Shown: piece after piece, positions 24,801 through 32,861 of the stretch | How positions within the stretch are numbered: the stretch's first letter is position 1 | Layout: each line of letters opens with the position of its first letter | Assembly: GCF_014207985.1 (NCBI RefSeq) | Contig: NZ_JACHMI010000002.1 | Span: 1-64,000 of the forward strand | Direction of reading: 5' to 3' | From: Nonomuraea rubra | GTDB taxonomy: Bacteria; Actinomycetota; Actinomycetes; Streptosporangiales; Streptosporangiaceae | DNA length: 64,000 nt | The notes under the pieces: generated by a model | The model's input: only the letters and a program-made list of their open reading frames with translations | What the model was told of the DNA's origin: nothing | Databases searched by the model: none | Made by a program: the position numbers and the translations under genes

Positions 24801-25754
24801 GTGCCACACCGGATCGCCGGCCTCAGCCTTGAGCAGGAGCGCCTCTACCGGCACCTGCTCGCCACCGGGCCCACCAGCATCCACGTGTTGGAGGGGCAGT
24901 TCGGGCGCGAGGTCTACGCGAGCCTGTACGAACTGACCGTCCGAGGCCTCGTGCACGGCAACCCCTTGATGGCGCGGCGCCCCTCGGTCGCCATGAACGG
25001 CGTCCTCATGGCGCAGGCCGCAGAGCTTCAGCGGATCCAGTCGTACGTGGAAGAACTTGATCACATCTACGAGACGGGGCACCCGCCCGAGGGGGGTGAC
25101 GCGGTAACCCCGCTGGTGAGCCGTGAGCAGATCCAGCACTGGTTCGAGACGCTGACCGTCACGGCCGAACACGAGATCCAGCAGTTCATCACTCACCCGT
25201 TCCTCCCGCTCGCGCCGTCTGGGAGGACCGATTCAAATTCTCGTTTGGATCTTGTAAACCATCCGGCGAAGTGTCGCGTCATCGTTGAGTGGAAGACCTT
25301 CCAGAGCCAGCCCGCCATCAACGGCCTGCATCACTCCCTCGACCGAGGGTGCGAAATCAGGCTTGCCGACAGGCTGCCGCACAAGCTGCTGATCGGAGAC
25401 CGACGCATGGCCATGACGCCCCGCTATCCGCGGGACCACACCGTCAGGCAGATGCTGCTCGTGCACCCGGGCACGCTGGTGGACTTCCTCGTCGAGGTCT
25501 TCGAGGCCGAATGGGAGCGGGCTCTCCCGCTCACGCCGGACCCTGCCAAATTCTCCGGCCTCGGCAAGCTGGAGCCCAGTGAGATGGTCATCGTGGAAAT
25601 GCTGGTCGGCGGCGCACACGTCGATCGCATCGCCAGCGCTCTTGGAGTGCATCCCCGCACGGTCAATCGCAGGCTCGAAGACCTGAAGCGCAAGGCCAAC
25701 GCCACCACCCTGTTCCAGCTCGGCGCCTACGCGTCGCGTCACTGGCTGAACTGA
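24801..25754 (+). CDS. LuxR-type helix-turn-helix regulator with TrmB-like N-terminus
   Basis: 317 residues from GTG 24801 with GGAAGGAAA upstream. The N-terminal segment (EQERLYRHLLATGPTSIHVL..REVYASLYELTVRGLVHG) is a TrmB-like winged helix. The C-terminus has a LuxR-type HTH (EPSEMVIVEMLVGGAHVDRI, then LGVHPRTVNRRLEDLKRK). The family is common in Streptomyces-like hosts as orphan regulators. It is convergent with the XRE gene, leaving three bases between stops. Confidence 0.8.
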   Translation: MPHRIAGLSLEQERLYRHLLATGPTSIHVLEGQFGREVYASLYELTVRGLVHGNPLMARRPSVAMNGVLMAQAAELQRIQSYVEELDHIYETGHPPEGGDAVTPLVSREQIQHWFETLTVTAEHEIQQFITHPFLPLAPSGRTDSNSRLDLVNHPAKCRVIVEWKTFQSQPAINGLHHSLDRGCEIRLADRLPHKLLIGDRRMAMTPRYPRDHTVRQMLLVHPGTLVDFLVEVFEAEWERALPLTPDPAKFSGLGKLEPSEMVIVEMLVGGAHVDRIASALGVHPRTVNRRLEDLKRKANATTLFQLGAYASRHWLN

Positions 25755-25757
25755 GCG

Positions 25758-26282
25758 CTACTCCGGCCGGAAGATCCGAAGCTGAGCTTCTGTCGCGTTC
25801 AGGGTCGCCTCGATCTGGGCCAGCATGATCGTCTCTATCTGGCGGCGCTGGTCGCCTGGAACGCCCTTCAGGCCGCGTATCTGTTGCAGCATCGCCTGAA
25901 GTCTTTGCTGCACATGTTCAGGAGTTACGTCTGCGTCGATCGCCGCCAGTGCGGGGTCCGTCTTGGTCCGCTCGCGGATCCAATCGCGGAACAGTGCGGC
26001 CGCCCCAGGCCGGCCGCGCTCGTACAGGTCGTCCGGGGTGATGGTGGCTTCGTGTGCCAGGTCGGTGATGGCGGCGGCCATGAGTACGAGTTCGCGGTCT
26101 TCCGGGACCTTCTCGCCGGACTCGATGCGTCGCCATGTCGGCTCGGACAACGCGTCGCCGGCCAACTCCTTCGCGCGTGCGGCGGCGGCGCGAGTGGAGA
26201 TGCGCTTCTTGAGCCCTCCCGGGTTGTTGCGACGTTCAATGAGGAACTGAACCACTTCTGAAGGCTTGTTGAGGTCGGCCAC
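25758..26282 (-). CDS. XRE-type DNA-binding protein, candidate repressor
   Basis: 174 residues. Helix-turn-helix at about residues 28-65 (ISTRAAAARAKELAGDALSE, then PTWRRIESGEKVPE), followed by a helical region that may dimerise. The gene faces left from a gap (26283-26566) holding several family-2-like sequences, with a rightward early gene string on the other side. That is the layout of a phage immunity or lysogeny switch. The repressor role is inferred. Confidence 0.75.
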   Translation of the reverse strand: MADLNKPSEVVQFLIERRNNPGGLKKRISTRAAAARAKELAGDALSEPTWRRIESGEKVPEDRELVLMAAAITDLAHEATITPDDLYERGRPGAAALFRDWIRERTKTDPALAAIDADVTPEHVQQRLQAMLQQIRGLKGVPGDQRRQIETIMLAQIEATLNATEAQLRIFRPE

Positions 26283-26430
26283 GGCGAGTCAGAGGTCCTT
26301 TCGCGGCGTTTGATGCGTCATACGAGTCTGGCGCAACGGTATCAACTGAAGCGTCGGCTTGGGTTATGTCAGCGCAAAGACGTTGATTACGCTCCGTGAC
26401 ATATGCGAGGTAGCTGCGATGACGCAGAAG

Positions 26431-26445
26431 ACGCGTCAGACGTTG
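26431..26445. promoter_or_regulatory. Palindromic operator-like site, family 2, beside the XRE gene
   Basis: ACGCGTCAGACGTTG is the family-2 palindrome with three changes. Half-site-like GCGTC/GACGC words also occur near 26312, 26421 and 26450. The cluster lies in the divergent gap beside the XRE gene. Confidence 0.5.
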
Positions 26446-26566
26446 CATGATGCGTCACGAAGCGATAGTGTCGGTTATGTCGGTCCGATTGTGCACACCC
26501 GAAAGGGAAACGCACTGACAAAACGCCCGACAAACCAAACCCCAAGCCACGGAGCGTCATATCGCC

Positions 26567-26872
26567 ATGCCCAACGGCATCCTCCGCTGGGAAGACCCAG
26601 CGCCCGTCAGAACTCGCACCAACAAGGAGTACGAGCCTGTAGCCGCCGAACTGCAAGCCCGCCCCAACGAGTGGGCGGTCATCGCAGAGAACCCCGACAC
26701 CCCCGAAGGCAGGCGTGACGCCAACCGCCTGTTCAACGCCGTCAAGAACGGCTACCGAGGCTGGAACAACGACGACGGCGGCACGTTCGAGGCCACCACC
26801 CGCACCGTCACCAAGAACGGCGGAGCCAAGGTCATCCTCGTTCACGTGCAGTACGTCCCCGCCAGCTCATAG
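26567..26872 (+). CDS. Small hypothetical protein
   Basis: 101 residues. A compact alpha/beta sequence (YEPVAAELQARPNEWAVIAE, TPEGRRDANRLFNAVKNGY, AKVILVHVQYV). Similar short proteins are frequent early genes in actinophages. It is the first gene of the rightward string after the XRE gap, and its stop overlaps a family-1 site. Confidence 0.7.
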   Translation: MPNGILRWEDPAPVRTRTNKEYEPVAAELQARPNEWAVIAENPDTPEGRRDANRLFNAVKNGYRGWNNDDGGTFEATTRTVTKNGGAKVILVHVQYVPASS

Positions 26873-26884
26873 CGGTACCGCAGT
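26869..26884 (+). promoter_or_regulatory. Dispersed site, family 1
   Basis: ATAGCGGTACCGCAGT followed by CAG overlaps a stop codon and ends five bases before the next start codon. A protein bound here could block transcription or cover the ribosome-site DNA. Confidence 0.6.
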
Positions 26885-26888
26885 CAGC

Positions 26889-27095
26889 ATGACCAACACC
26901 ACGCAAGCGCCGACTCTCGACGACCTGGTGCAGCTCATCGCCACAAGAGCTGCCGCGCACTGGAACTCCGATGCCAAGTCCGCGCTCACCCGTCTGCTCG
27001 CCGACGTCCTCGGCGACTACGACGCCGCTTACCAGCTCGTCGAGGAGACCGGCCGAAAGCTCCTGGCCGCCGAATACGAAGAGGACCCCCAATGA
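26889..27095 (+). CDS. Small hypothetical protein
   Basis: 68 residues from ATG 26889. Entirely helical and acidic (LDDLVQLIATRAAAHWNSD). It overlaps the next gene by four bases. Function unknown. Confidence 0.6.
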   Translation: MTNTTQAPTLDDLVQLIATRAAAHWNSDAKSALTRLLADVLGDYDAAYQLVEETGRKLLAAEYEEDPQ

Positions 27096-27295
27096 CCCCA
27101 CCGAGCCCCGCGCTCCCAACCGAAGCGGAGCTGACCGACTACCTCGTCGCTCTCAAGACCGACAACCCTCAGTCCACGCCGAGCCGGCCAAGCTACCGCG
27201 GCGGGCCCGTGCTCGACCCGATGACCGAGGACGAGTACCGGTTCGGCTGGTTCGGCCAGGCCGACTATGACGGGCACCTCGGCGGTGGCGCGTGA
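27092..27295 (+). CDS. Small hypothetical protein
   Basis: 67 residues from ATG 27092, coupled to both neighbours by four-base overlaps. It is Pro-rich at the start and acidic/aromatic at the end (MTEDEYRFGWFGQADYDGHL). Function unknown. Confidence 0.6.
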   Translation: MTPPSPALPTEAELTDYLVALKTDNPQSTPSRPSYRGGPVLDPMTEDEYRFGWFGQADYDGHLGGGA

Positions 27296-28269
27296 GCATC
27301 ACGATTCGCGAGGACGAGCGCGACGAGTACGACCCGAGCCACGCCGTACCGACCAGCGCGGGCCGCTACTACTGCGACCCCATGCTGGGCCCGGACGACC
27401 CGCACCGGATGAAGATCTCCGTCACCAACGCCATCGACCAGCACATGATCGAGGCGCTGGCCCCGGCCGCCGCGCGGGACACCGCGATCTGGCTGATGGA
27501 CAACCTCCCCGACGCGATCCGCGCGGCCGGCGACCCAGACGACATGGAAGCGTTCATCAAGCTGGCCAAGGCGCAGTACCGGGTCCAGTGGGACAAGAAG
27601 GCCGACCTCGGAAGCCGTGTCCATAACATCGGCGAAGCGATCAACCTCGGCAAGGCGTACATCCCCGACGAGGAAGCCGAACCGTTCGTCGAGTCCTACC
27701 GACAGTTCCTGGCCGACTTCGGGGTGGACATCCGCCGCGACATCATGACGGCGGAGTGCACGGTGCTCAACCGCACGATCCCGTACGGCGGGACGAGCGA
27801 CATCTGGGTCCGCTTGCAATTCCCCGGCCCGACGTCGCCGATCATGCCGAAGTTCAAGCCTCGCGCGGTTCCGGCCGCCCCGCTTCCGACGCCGTCCGGG
27901 CTGTGGCTCGTGGACATCAAGACGAGCCTCACCAAGCCGGCCAGCGCCGTCTACGAGGACCACGTGATGCAGCTCGCCGCTCTGCGGCACGCGGAAGTCG
28001 CGCTCATCTGCCCGCCCGAGTGCAGGTACGGCGAGAGCGACAACCACGACGCCAGCCACGAGTTCCCCGTCCCGGAGTTCGTCGGCACGGCGATTCTCAA
28101 CCTCCGCACGAACGGCTACGGGTTCGTGCCGCTCCCGGCCGACCAGGACGCGTTCACCGCGTTCTGCGGGCTGCTCCCGCTCGCGCACTACGTCCACGGG
28201 CTCGAAATGCGCGGCTTCAAGCCCATCCAGCCCCCGAGCAAGACCACCACCAGGAAGGACGCCGCCTGA
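27292..28269 (+). CDS. PD-(D/E)XK nuclease, Cas4/RecB-like
   Basis: 325 residues from GTG 27292. The catalytic core is visible as YGGTSDIWV (Asp box, about 164-172), GLWLVDIKTS (D-x-K box, about 202-211) and YEDHVMQLAAL (the Q-A helix). This is the Cas4-like exonuclease family common in phage recombination modules. It would resect DNA for annealing or recombination together with the following RDF-domain and RuvC-like proteins. Its stop overlaps the next start (TGATG). Confidence 0.8.
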   Translation: MSITIREDERDEYDPSHAVPTSAGRYYCDPMLGPDDPHRMKISVTNAIDQHMIEALAPAAARDTAIWLMDNLPDAIRAAGDPDDMEAFIKLAKAQYRVQWDKKADLGSRVHNIGEAINLGKAYIPDEEAEPFVESYRQFLADFGVDIRRDIMTAECTVLNRTIPYGGTSDIWVRLQFPGPTSPIMPKFKPRAVPAAPLPTPSGLWLVDIKTSLTKPASAVYEDHVMQLAALRHAEVALICPPECRYGESDNHDASHEFPVPEFVGTAILNLRTNGYGFVPLPADQDAFTAFCGLLPLAHYVHGLEMRGFKPIQPPSKTTTRKDAA

Positions 28270-29948
28270 TGCCCATCGACCCCTCCGTACTGCAGCGCCG
28301 CCACTGGCAGGACGGCCGGATCCGTCTCGGCATCAAGAAGATGAGCCGGAACGGCAAGGAGTACCCCAGCAAGATCGACACCTTCCGGTTCACGTCGCCG
28401 TCCGAGGACATGATCCGAGGCGTCGCCGAGAAGTACGGCGGCGAGGTCAAACCGTGGAAGTCGCCGCAGGGCCCGCAGTTCGAGGTCATCACCAACGCGC
28501 AGCGCATCCCCGTCATCGTCCCGCCCAACGGCCTGAGCCAGAACATGGAGCTCTGGGACGGCAAGCTCTGCATCCGTCGCTGCACCGGCATCGCGATGCA
28601 GGCCCCGTTCGTCGGCCCGTGCCTGTGTGGGGCGGACGTCGAGCTCAAGAAGCGGCCGTGCAAGCCGCACACCCGACTCGGTGTCTTTCTAAAGGAAGTG
28701 CCCAGCTTGGGCCTGTGGCGGCTCGACAGCAAGGGCGGCAACGCCGCGGCCGAGCTGCCCAACGCCGCCGAGTTCCTGGCCCACGCGGGGACGTACGTGG
28801 ACGCCTGGCTGTACGTGGCCGAACGCACCGGCTCGTTCCTCGACCCGAAGGACAACGTGGTCAAGGCCACCACGTACATGGTGCCCGGCCTGACGATCGA
28901 AGGCATCGGCTTCGACGAGCTGATGTCGGGCGAAGTCGCCCGCCGCGCCGAGCTGGGCCGCGGCGGTGAGAGCCAGCGGGCGATCGAGGCCGCGCCCGCG
29001 ACCGACTACCTCGCGATGATCGAGGCGGCCCCAGACCGAGACGCGGTCGTGGCCATCTGGAGGACGTCCAAGCTCGACCCCGCTTGGCAAGGGCGGGGCG
29101 AGGAAGTGGAGGCGGCGGCCAAGGCACGCGTTGCGAAGTTCCCCCCGGAGCAGGGCAAGGGCGCACCGCAGGGCCAGTCCGCCCCGGAGGGCACGCAGCC
29201 CAACGAGCACACGCACGAGGACGCCCCTTCGGACACCCCGCCGCCGGGCGACCCCGAAGCGGATCGGATCCGGCAGCACATCATGACCGCGTGGTCCGGC
29301 ACGACGAGCCAGCTCCACACCGCGTTCCGCGACCGCACCAGCACCACCATGAAGGCCGCGACCCTGCAGCAGCTCCAAGAGTTCGCCGACCAGCTCGGCC
29401 AGCCCGCCGCAGGCGCCATCGCGGACGAACCCCGCAAGGCGTCCGAGCGCGCCGAAGCGCTCCTCGAGGCCGCCCGCGCGCAGAACACCGCGGCGGCGGC
29501 CGACGACGACATCGTGGACGGGGAGGTCGTCGAGGACGAGGAGCAGCCGAAGCCCACCGCCAAGGCGCTGCGCGACCTCGGAGTGTGGTTCGGCGAGGCC
29601 GGCGTCACCATCCACACCGGCAAGGGTTCGGCCGCGAAGAACGACGAGGCGCGGTTCGCCTGGATTGTCGAGCACCTGGGTGTCGATGTGACCTCGACGA
29701 AGGACCTCAGCGCCGAGCGGGTGGACACCGGGGTCAAGCTGCTCATGCAGCAGGCCGCCGCCCGCCGGAAGGACCTGCAGCAGCGCATCGTCAACGTCTG
29801 GTCCGACCTGGACGGCAACAACCAGCAGCTCTCCGCCGCGTTCGAGCAGCACATGGAGAAGCCGGTCGGCGAGGCCACCAACGCCGACCTCGCCGCGTTC
29901 CTGCAGAAGCTCAGCAACAGCGAGGTCACCCCTGGCGGTGGTCAGTGA
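28269..29948 (+). CDS. phiC31 gp3-like recombination directionality factor-domain protein
   Basis: 559 residues from ATG 28269. The N-terminal 330 residues match the gp3 RDF family: DGRIRLGIK, YPSKIDTFRFTSP, GGEVKPWKSP..QFEVIT, NMELWDGKLCIRRCTG, CLCG and a late YMVPGLTIEG. gp3 proteins switch serine integrases from integration to excision. Here the only integrases are tyrosine recombinases, so the domain probably serves DNA replication or annealing. The C-terminal 200 residues are acidic and helical, with a Pro-rich linker. It lies directly after the Cas4-like nuclease. Confidence 0.8.
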   Translation: MPIDPSVLQRRHWQDGRIRLGIKKMSRNGKEYPSKIDTFRFTSPSEDMIRGVAEKYGGEVKPWKSPQGPQFEVITNAQRIPVIVPPNGLSQNMELWDGKLCIRRCTGIAMQAPFVGPCLCGADVELKKRPCKPHTRLGVFLKEVPSLGLWRLDSKGGNAAAELPNAAEFLAHAGTYVDAWLYVAERTGSFLDPKDNVVKATTYMVPGLTIEGIGFDELMSGEVARRAELGRGGESQRAIEAAPATDYLAMIEAAPDRDAVVAIWRTSKLDPAWQGRGEEVEAAAKARVAKFPPEQGKGAPQGQSAPEGTQPNEHTHEDAPSDTPPPGDPEADRIRQHIMTAWSGTTSQLHTAFRDRTSTTMKAATLQQLQEFADQLGQPAAGAIADEPRKASERAEALLEAARAQNTAAAADDDIVDGEVVEDEEQPKPTAKALRDLGVWFGEAGVTIHTGKGSAAKNDEARFAWIVEHLGVDVTSTKDLSAERVDTGVKLLMQQAAARRKDLQQRIVNVWSDLDGNNQQLSAAFEQHMEKPVGEATNADLAAFLQKLSNSEVTPGGGQ

Positions 29949-30367
29949 TGCCGCTGACGAACGAGCAACGGGCGGCACTGCGCGCTGATCGACTCGCGCG
30001 GGTCAAGCGCGAACGCGAGCGCCGCACCGCCCTGTTCGCAGAGATCGCGCGCCACGCAGGAGGGTGTGCAGACCGTCACCACTGCCTGCTCTGCAAGGCG
30101 TTCCGGCTGCTCGTCGAGTACGTGCCCGACCCCACGGTCCACGAGGAGTACGAGCGACTCCGCCACCGGCTCGACGACCTCGCGGAGCGCCTGGAGCGTA
30201 TCCGCGACGTGCACCAGGACTTGTCCGAGAACGCTCGCTTCGGCGCGCCGCTGGCCCGCACGGTCCACGACGCCGCATGGGTTGTCATCGTCCGCCTCGC
30301 CAACGCCTGGCACGGCGAGGAGGTCGAAGACCCCTACGCCCCGCTGCCTCCCGACTACCACATCTAG
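29948..30367 (+). CDS. Hypothetical protein
   Basis: 139 residues from ATG 29948, overlapping the previous stop. Very basic N-terminus, a Cys/His cluster (GGCADRHHCLLC) and a long helix. It may bind nucleic acid or a partner of the recombination module. No family was recognised. Confidence 0.65.
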   Translation: MPLTNEQRAALRADRLARVKRERERRTALFAEIARHAGGCADRHHCLLCKAFRLLVEYVPDPTVHEEYERLRHRLDDLAERLERIRDVHQDLSENARFGAPLARTVHDAAWVVIVRLANAWHGEEVEDPYAPLPPDYHI

Positions 30368-30425
30368 CCGCACTGCCCGGTGCTCGTGCACCGCGCGCCG
30401 GGCTCGCCCCCCTCAAGGAGTTCCG

Positions 30426-30680
30426 ATGAAGTCCATCACCGTCGAGTACGACGACGTCACCCCCGCCACGATCGAGCACCGGCTGGCCGCCGAGGAGACC
30501 GTCCTCGCGATGGGCAGCCGCCGCTACCCCGCCGCCCTGAACGACCGGGCCGCCCTGCTGGAGGCCCTCCAGATCGCTGACCGGCTGTCCGCCGCCGTCG
30601 TCGGCTGGCGCGGCGACATCGTGGCCGCGCTGCAGAAGCTCGACAACGACCAGTACGCCCGCGAGAACGCCACCACCTGA
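30426..30680 (+). CDS. Small hypothetical protein
   Basis: 84 residues from ATG 30426 with AAGGAG upstream. Mostly helical (RAALLEALQIADRLSAAVVG). Function unknown. Confidence 0.65.
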   Translation: MKSITVEYDDVTPATIEHRLAAEETVLAMGSRRYPAALNDRAALLEALQIADRLSAAVVGWRGDIVAALQKLDNDQYARENATT

Positions 30681-30722
30681 CTCCTCGCACCCATGACCGG
30701 CACCACCGCCCCGGGAGTTCGC

Positions 30723-30962
30723 ATGCACAGCGACCCGCACATCACCCCTGAGATCGCCGCTCACGTCCTGTTCCACCTCGGCCGGGGCGGCTGGCCCGGC
30801 TCCACGTTCGTGCAGAAGCTCCTCGCCGCGTTCGAGGCCGCCGATGCCCCCAACCGTCTCCAGCTTGCCGCGGGGTTCGCTGGCTACGCCGCCGCGTTCG
30901 AGCTGGCCAAGTCCACTGACGGCGTCGTGGTCCTCCAGGCCCACGCCGCCGCTGACCAGTAA
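30723..30962 (+). CDS. Small hypothetical protein
   Basis: 79 residues. ATG 30723 is preferred over ATG 30693 because GGGAG sits upstream of it. Helical and Ala-rich (STFVQKLLAAFEAADAPNRL). Function unknown. Confidence 0.6.
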   Translation: MHSDPHITPEIAAHVLFHLGRGGWPGSTFVQKLLAAFEAADAPNRLQLAAGFAGYAAAFELAKSTDGVVVLQAHAAADQ

Positions 30963-30969
30963 GGAAATC

Positions 30970-31353
30970 ATGAGCCGCTACACCATCCCCAACGCCCCTG
31001 GCGCGCCCGACAAGCGGGTGACCACGGTCGGCTGGGACGCACCCCTCAACACCTACTGGGCCACGGCGTTCGACCCTCCCGCCTCCATCGACGGGGAGGA
31101 CGTCGAGGTCTTCTGGATCGGATACACCCCATGCGCGCTGCCCGACGTCGAATCCCTCGCCACCGCGCTCCGCGAGCACGGCGTCGAGATCCCGCCCTTC
31201 ACCTTGGACGCGCTCCTCGGGGACAAGCCGAGGGAGGGGGAGAGCTTCGCGGGTCGGCCCGCGACCAAGCTCATCGCCGAGATGACCCGGACGCGCGTCC
31301 CCGCCGACCAGCAGGCGCGCATCGACGCCGCCCTCCGGGACGGTGGCCGATGA
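30970..31353 (+). CDS. Hypothetical protein
   Basis: 127 residues from ATG 30970 with AAGGAA upstream. Mixed alpha/beta with a C-terminal helix ending ADQQARIDAALRDGGR. It overlaps the next gene by four bases. Function unknown. Confidence 0.65.
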   Translation: MSRYTIPNAPGAPDKRVTTVGWDAPLNTYWATAFDPPASIDGEDVEVFWIGYTPCALPDVESLATALREHGVEIPPFTLDALLGDKPREGESFAGRPATKLIAEMTRTRVPADQQARIDAALRDGGR

Positions 31354-31703
31354 GGCGCGGTGACGGTGAGCTCATCGCCGGGCTCGTCTTCTTCGCGATC
31401 ATCCTCGTGATCGTCGTCGGCGTCGCGGTCGTCAAGACCAGCACGGGCCGCGTCGAGACGGCCACGGTGGAGTCGAAGGAGCGGGTCTGCGACAGCCGCC
31501 GCTCGTGCAGGTACCTGATCTTCACCGACCGGGGCGTCTACGAGAACACCGATGCCTGGCTGAGCTTGAAGTTCAACAGCTCCGACATCTACGGCGCGCT
31601 CAAGGTCGGCCGCACCTACCGGCTCAAGGTCAACGGGTGGCGCGTCGAAGTCACTTCGTCCTACCCGAACATCCTCGGCATCGAGGGCGAGGTTGCGAAG
31701 TGA
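31350..31703 (+). CDS. Membrane-anchored hypothetical protein
   Basis: 117 residues from ATG 31350. One N-terminal transmembrane helix (LIAGLVFFAIILVIVVGVAV) precedes a beta-rich domain with a CDSRRSCRY pair. It is the first of three small membrane proteins joined by four-base overlaps, which probably act together. No family was recognised. Confidence 0.65.
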   Translation: MRRGDGELIAGLVFFAIILVIVVGVAVVKTSTGRVETATVESKERVCDSRRSCRYLIFTDRGVYENTDAWLSLKFNSSDIYGALKVGRTYRLKVNGWRVEVTSSYPNILGIEGEVAK

Positions 31704-32083
31704 AGACCAGGTTCGAGGTTGCCGTCAAGAAGATCGAGCCGTACCAGACGTACTTCGTGCTCGGCGTGGCCATCGCGTTCTTCGGGGGGTTGATCATTTT
31801 CGGCGGGGTGTGGGCGCTCGTCATCGCCGTCGTCTGCATGTTCGTCGGCATCCTGCTCGGGCTGATCGTCGGCGCCGAGATGATGCGGCGCGACATCGAC
31901 GTCGAGATGACCGCGCTGCGTGCCCAGTACGAAGCCGCGTCCGAGCTGGCGTACAAGCTGAACCTGGAGCTAACCGAGCAGGTGCAGCGCGCCGAATCGG
32001 CCGAGCGTGACCTGCTCGCCACCGCCGCTGAGAAGACCGCGCTGCGCGCCCAGCTTGAGGGCCGCGCGGGCAACCCCGCGTGA
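31700..32083 (+). CDS. Two-helix membrane protein with coiled coil
   Basis: 127 residues from GTG 31700. Two transmembrane helices (YFVLGVAIAFFGGLIIF; VWALVIAVVCMFVGILLGLI) are followed by a coiled coil of about 60 residues. Second of the three membrane genes. Function unknown. Confidence 0.65.
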   Translation: MKTRFEVAVKKIEPYQTYFVLGVAIAFFGGLIIFGGVWALVIAVVCMFVGILLGLIVGAEMMRRDIDVEMTALRAQYEAASELAYKLNLELTEQVQRAESAERDLLATAAEKTALRAQLEGRAGNPA

Positions 32084-32313
32084 AGGACATCCTGGCGGCG
32101 ATCGGCGCGCTCACCGTGCTGGCCGCCGCCGGGGTCGTCGTCCTCTCACTGCTCGCGCACCGCGCTGAGCGGCGACGCAGCCGAGGCAACCGCGACCAGC
32201 GGGCCGCCCGGCCGGCCGAGCAGGTCGCCGCCAATCCGGCCCTGTGGTCCGACTTCTTCCTTGACCACGATCTGCACAAGGTCCTCAAAACCCCAAAGGA
32301 ATGGCAACAGTGA
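32080..32313 (+). CDS. Small membrane protein
   Basis: 77 residues from GTG 32080. One transmembrane helix (LAAIGALTVLAAAGVVVLSL) followed by a very basic stretch. Third of the membrane trio; it overlaps the RuvC-like gene by 13 bases. Confidence 0.6.
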   Translation: MKDILAAIGALTVLAAAGVVVLSLLAHRAERRRSRGNRDQRAARPAEQVAANPALWSDFFLDHDLHKVLKTPKEWQQ

Positions 32314-32861
32314 TCCCCTTCCACGTCGTCGGCCTCGACATTTCCCTCACCAGCACCGGCATGGCGACCGGCCTCGGCTGGTGCGAGAAGACCGGACGCG
32401 ACGGCATCACAAAGCTGCCCCTGCAGAGCAAGTACCGCGCGCTCAACCGGCTGGCCAGCGACATCATCGTGCTCACCAACGCTGAGAAGGCTCACCTCGT
32501 CCTGGTGGAGAAGCTGGTGTTCAACCGGCAGGACGGTGGCCGCGGCGGCGCCGGTGAGCGTTCGTACCTCTACTACCGGACGATGGGCATCATCGCGGAC
32601 GCCGGGGTTCCCATCGTCGAGGTGCCGCAGGCGACGTTGAAGACGTACGCGCTCGGCAAGGGCAGCGGTGAGAAGAACGAGATCGTCGATTCGGTCGCCC
32701 GCCGCCTCCCGATGTTCCACACCGGCGGCAAGCACGACATGGCCGACGCCGCAGTGCTCGCCGCGCTGGGAGCCGACTACCTCGGGCACCCGCTCGCGGA
32801 CATGCCGAAGGCGCACCGCGCTGCGATCGACAAGCTGACGTGGCCGGAGGTGGCCAAGTGA
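32301..32861 (+). CDS. RuvC-like Holliday-junction endonuclease
   Basis: 186 residues, near the usual RuvC length. RNase H-fold acidic residues are present: VGLDISLTSTG (first Asp), LVLVEKLVF (Glu) and KHDMADAAVLAALG (final Asp pair). It would resolve branched replication or recombination intermediates before packaging. It lies downstream of the Cas4-like and RDF-domain genes and is coupled to the next gene by a four-base overlap. Confidence 0.8.
   Translation: MATVIPFHVVGLDISLTSTGMATGLGWCEKTGRDGITKLPLQSKYRALNRLASDIIVLTNAEKAHLVLVEKLVFNRQDGGRGGAGERSYLYYRTMGIIADAGVPIVEVPQATLKTYALGKGSGEKNEIVDSVARRLPMFHTGGKHDMADAAVLAALGADYLGHPLADMPKAHRAAIDKLTWPEVAK

Noticed and set aside
26359..26718. Rightward open frame of 119 codons in the gap beside the XRE gene
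   Set aside because: It overlaps operator-like repeats, has an unlikely composition, and its second half is a shadow of the better 26567 gene.
28689..29978. Antisense open frame of 429 codons opposite the gp3-like gene
   Set aside because: The other strand encodes a recognisable family; the antisense product is Arg/Val/Gly-rich with no motif.
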